DNA from: Cavia porcellus
Lineage: Eukaryota > Chordata > Mammalia > Rodentia > Caviidae
Direction of reading: 5' to 3'
Assembly (NCBI RefSeq): GCF_034190915.1
Contig: NW_026947485.1
Span: 35,229,519 to 35,293,518 of the forward strand
Length of the DNA: 64,000 bases
Position numbers and translations under genes: made by a program. The notes beneath the pieces are model-generated. The model had not been told where the DNA came from. It ran no database searches and was given only the letters and a program-made list of their open reading frames with translations. This document shows, piece after piece, positions 60,317 through 64,000 of this stretch (position 1 is its first letter; each line of letters opens with the position of its first letter).

Positions 60317-60620
60317 GAATTATATACAAGGAAGAAAATTTTCTTCAGCAAAAAATATACTATTTCCTAAAAGAGAAGAAATTATTCAAGAGGTGATTCT
60401 TTTACTATAAAGAATCGTCTTTAATATATGATTAAAAGGTTGTTCACATTTGTTTAAAATTAGTTTTTGCTAGAAAAATATTAATAGACACAAGGGGAAA
60501 AAAATGAGAAAGAAAATTCTCTAGATGCCTTATAAGTAAGTAGTCCAAAGGTTAATCATTAACTTTAGAAAAATGACTTTTTGATTAAGTAAAATAGAAC
60601 ATTTGAAATTTAAAATACAG

Positions 60621-60752
60621 AAGCTGAGGAAAACATCAAGTTGTAGGCCAGCCTGGATAACCTAACAATTTAACAAGACCCTGTCTGAAAATAAAATATG
60701 AAAGGGCTGAAAATGTAGATCAGTAAGAAGGCCTAGATTCACACCCCAGTAG
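60621..60752 (+). repeat. B1-ID SINE relic
   Basis: TTGTAGGCCAGCCTGGATAA and CAAGACCCTGTCTGAAAATA, then GGGCTGAAAATGTAGATCAG and CCTAGATTCACACCCCAG, that is, a B1 right half followed by an ID half. 5' part missing. Confidence 0.65.
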
Positions 60753-62371
60753 AAAACAGGAACGAATACATACATACACACACACGCACGTATGCACAGA
60801 TATAGATAATCTCTGTACTATTATCCAAGTACAAATATAAAGAGAAAAATAAAAATTTCCTGTGATATCTTAATATCACTGTAAAGCAATGCAATCTTCA
60901 CCTACAAATAAGCATCAGTGTTCCACAATATCCATCATCTCCAGGAACTTTTTATTATGGAACTTTCTATAATACTGTATTCCACATACAATCTGGTCAA
61001 CCAGTATTAAAATCACTTAGTTTTACTGTAGCAAGAAGAAATGTATTTCTACTTTTTTGTGAAATGATTTTTAAAAACTTGCTGTAGTATTTATAACGCA
61101 CAGTGATTTTTATATTCTGAGTCTACCACAGATTTTTCGTAGTGATTTATATTAGCCTCTTTTAAAGTCTCATTCATATTTATGGTTCATTCTTCTCCTA
61201 GAAAAGGTAACAATCCTTTCTATGTGTATATGTCCTGATAAACTTGCCAACTGACAAAAGGTGGACTCAGGCAGTCTTTACATAATGGAAAAGAGATTGA
61301 TGAACTGGTGATGCCATTAGAAGGTACTTTTTACATGGAAAAAAAATACAAATGGACCACAGAATTGAATTAACCTCACATGGCAGAATTTTAAGCAGAC
61401 TTATATTTCAAATGCCCACATACTACTCATTTGCTCACAGTAAACAAGAGATTGGTGGTTCACATACGCAACACTTTGTTGGTTATTCTGTCGTCATTAC
61501 TAAGAACCATGTACCATTTCTACTTGCTGTCAACAGCCATAACAGTGGAGAATCAAAGCAATTCAGTAAAAAATAACTTAAAGTTATTCTCTAGTTATTA
61601 TCGATAAGCACTAGTGAAAGTAGACATAAAGAGTTTCTGGACAGCACAGTGAGCTGAAGGCTGGTGGGGCATGAAGATGGCAGAATGTGTGGAGGGCATA
61701 CGACCCTTGACCTTTCAGAAAACGAGGCTGTGTCAGTGTTGTCATCTGGGTCCTGCCTCTCTCCTCAAACCCTTTATCACTTCTCATTACTCACAGAGGA
61801 CACTTTCCTATATCTCTTGGACTCTAAGGTACAGGTTTTCTTACATTTTAACAAATCTAAAAAAGACGCATATCTTGTGACAGATGTATCCATTGAACAT
61901 AACTTTGCTTTTTTCCTAATCTTACTACTTCATAAATGTTTTAAAATCACAGAAATGAGATATTTGTTAATACTGCTGCCATTAAGACTATCTCTAATAT
62001 AAATTTTGTTTCACTTCTCTTGTCTCAGCTTTCATTCATTGTTTTATCTTCTGTGGCTTTCTACCGTTCTTTCACAGAAGTATCTGGGTAGCTTAACAAA
62101 TCACAATGCATCGGGTTAATTATCAGAGCCTTAATTCTTCCTCAATGAGTAGGACAAAAAGTTTTAAAAGGTGAAAGCAGTAACAAACAGGTAACAGCAA
62201 TGAGAAAATAGTAAACACTACTGAACTGCAGGTTATCCCTTTAAAATGTTTCTGATGATAAATTTTATGCTATTTTTTATTACAATTATTTTTTTTTCTT
62301 TTAAATCATAGGTACCAGCTATCTGTAATTATCCTGACATGCAGCTGTCTTTTCAACTCAAAATTACTGAC
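60753..62371. other. Unique intronic DNA, nothing recognised
   Basis: A short CACGCACG stretch at 60773-60800. 61640-61880 is GC-richer, with a 112-codon plus-strand frame (61664-62002) whose composition changes to hydrophobic noise and which has no recognisable domain. Not called as a gene. Confidence 0.4.
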
Positions 62372-62655
62372 CTCTTTCCATCCATCAATTAGTTCTGGGC
62401 TGAGGAGATCTACCGTACTACACACTAAAAATCAGCATCATGTCAGAGATGTTATTAAAAAAATATCTGAATCAGAGGTCCAGTTCATCATCTTCCCAGG
62501 ACAGAAGTTCAGTTATGGTCAGACACCAGCTCTAAATGAATCCTTGTAACTGTTTCTGGCTCGACGTGTTTAAATCATGTCTGAGGATGGAGAAAAAAAC
62601 TATCCAAACAGAAGGCTGAAAATTTTAAAATATCAAAAGAATAAAAGGATAACAA

Positions 62656-62743
62656 GTTGGGGGTTTAGCTCAGCAGCATAAGTGCCTGCTTGGCAAACAA
62701 AAGGTCATGAGTTCGATCCCCAGCACCCAAAAAAAAAAAAAAA

Positions 62744-62775
<32 letters not shown>
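62656..62775 (+). mobile_element. ID-type SINE with A-tail and (GA)n
   Basis: TTGGGGGTTTAGCTCAGCAG, GTCATGAGTTCGATCCCCAG, CACCC, then an A-run and GAAAGAGAGAGA to about 62775. Short-tail subfamily, plus strand. No clear target duplication. Confidence 0.92.
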
Positions 62776-62784
<9 letters not shown>

Positions 62785-64000
62785 ACTGTCCAGGAATACA
62801 ATAGAAAATTTTCTCTTACATTAATAAATAAAGTCTTAGTAATTACCTAAATTAATAAATATTTGCATTAGTCTATGTCAAATATATACATTTAAAAGTA
62901 CCACTTAGAACAAAAGTAACATTAAAAGACATTGCCTAAAATGACAAGTCAATAGGCATCCAAATGTAGAACTGAGATGATAAAATACCAAGATGGTATT
63001 TATCAAGTCATTCCCCACACAATTTCTCCCATGTTTCCATTTAAAATATCTATGAAGGCAAAAGACAAACAACTCGCAGTGCTAGAAATCTGGACCACAG
63101 AAAACTGCTGCCAGAATCTCTCAGGAAAGCATGCTAAATGTAAGGTTAATGGAACAGAGTTAAATCTAAACTTAAATAGTTTAACAGCGTTGCACCAACG
63201 AAGAGAGTGAGCTGCTTACTTGGAAGTACGTACAACAACCCCTGCCCACTCTCGCATTGTCTGTATTCTGCAAAGCAAACGAAATGAAGCAACCATTCAG
63301 TATTGCATTGAAGTAAAAGGAAACTACCTGCTCCCCACCTCATCCAAATCTGTTTAGAAATAGCACTTTAAATTAAATGATTTTATTGGTTAAATAAAAC
63401 AAAGAGGAATGACATTGGAGCTATGACAAACAGAATCGTCTTTCATAAAATATAATCGGAAAAGATAAATATTATCATGGGAAATAATTTTGTAACATTT
63501 TCTTATTATCTGTATATCATTTAAAACAAGTAATGTAGCAATTTGGGGATTCCATCTCAAGAAAATAGGTTTGTATTAATATGAACACTAACAACCAAGT
63601 TGGCAAGTGTACATATGAAACTGATTTCTAAAGCTTAGGAAATAATTTAACAGCAAAATATTTCAATAATGGGCTAAAAGGCAATCTCCATTCCCATAGT
63701 CAGCAACATTAGGTTTAGGTGTATTTCCTAACCCTATTTAAAAATAAGTAAACAGGAAAAATACATAAGAAAAGGAAGGAAAATATAAATTTCACGAAAC
63801 TAGAGACAAAAAATTTTCAATAAATTCTGGCATCCTTAGTAGCATATAACAACATACACCTCTTGGAAAAATAGGCTAAAAGCTGAAAGCAGCACAGTAT
63901 AGCAAAAAGGTACAAAGTTAAAAACTGTGAGAAAAAAAATGCTCTAACAAAGGAGAAAGCCACAATCAAAGCATTAGGTTACTATTAACTGATATTCTAA
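62776..64000. other. Unique intronic DNA to the window end
   Basis: AT-rich. Contains the exon-like minus-strand segment at 63220-63267 described in the findings. No repeat recognised, and no EXOC4 exon that I can match. Confidence 0.45.

Noticed and set aside
61664..62002. 112-codon plus-strand frame
   Set aside because: No splice sites, no recognised domain, and the second half is hydrophobic noise in AT-rich DNA. It is also antisense to the host gene.

Overview
This is a 64 kb piece of AT-rich mammalian nuclear DNA, almost all of it intron and repeats. Short tRNA-derived SINEs of the rodent ID type, 7SL-derived B1 elements, a fused B1-ID SINE, MaLR-type solo LTRs and L1 LINEs point to a rodent. 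The ID copies and the B1-ID fusion look more like a hystricomorph such as an African mole-rat than a mouse or rat, but the species is a guess from remembered SINE forms. I see no bacterial genes, CRISPR arrays, rRNA or intact tRNA genes.

The only gene I can support lies on the minus strand. Two exons, 44339-44194 and 39333-39245, have good splice sites and matching phase. Their joined translation ([20 protein letters not shown], then a KKKPQRPK patch, then [19 protein letters not shown]) matches what I remember of the middle of EXOC4/SEC8, a subunit of the exocyst vesicle-tethering complex. The window would then be two internal EXOC4 exons, the 4,860 bp intron between them, and parts of the long introns on either side (1-39244 downstream in transcription, 44340-64000 upstream). 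No other EXOC4 exon was found.

Layout in plus coordinates: 0-4.3 kb, plain intron with one ID SINE; 4.4-6.4 kb, an old half-L1-like LINE with two nested ID insertions; 6.8-9.5 kb, MIR relics, microsatellites and a B1; 9.5-16.7 kb, mostly unique with L1, LTR and L2 relics; 16.8-17.0 kb, a hAT-like short transposon; 17-23.4 kb, repeat-poor, with a stretch at 22.0-23.1 kb that reads like conserved noncoding DNA; 23.4-32.4 kb, L1, LTR, MIR, L2, B1 and ID copies; 33-38 kb, mostly unique; 38.5 kb, an L1 tail; 39.2-44.3 kb, the two exons with LTRs and MIRs between; 46.5-53.7 kb, LTRs, L1 fragments and TG repeats; 54-64 kb, a 380 bp tandem duplication, a B1-ID SINE, a solo LTR and an ID.

Nothing looks like a new gene system. 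The most useful leads are the repeat-poor candidate regulatory blocks, two in-phase exon-like segments at 62.4 and 63.2 kb, the 380 bp tandem repeat, and a split of ID SINE subfamilies by strand.
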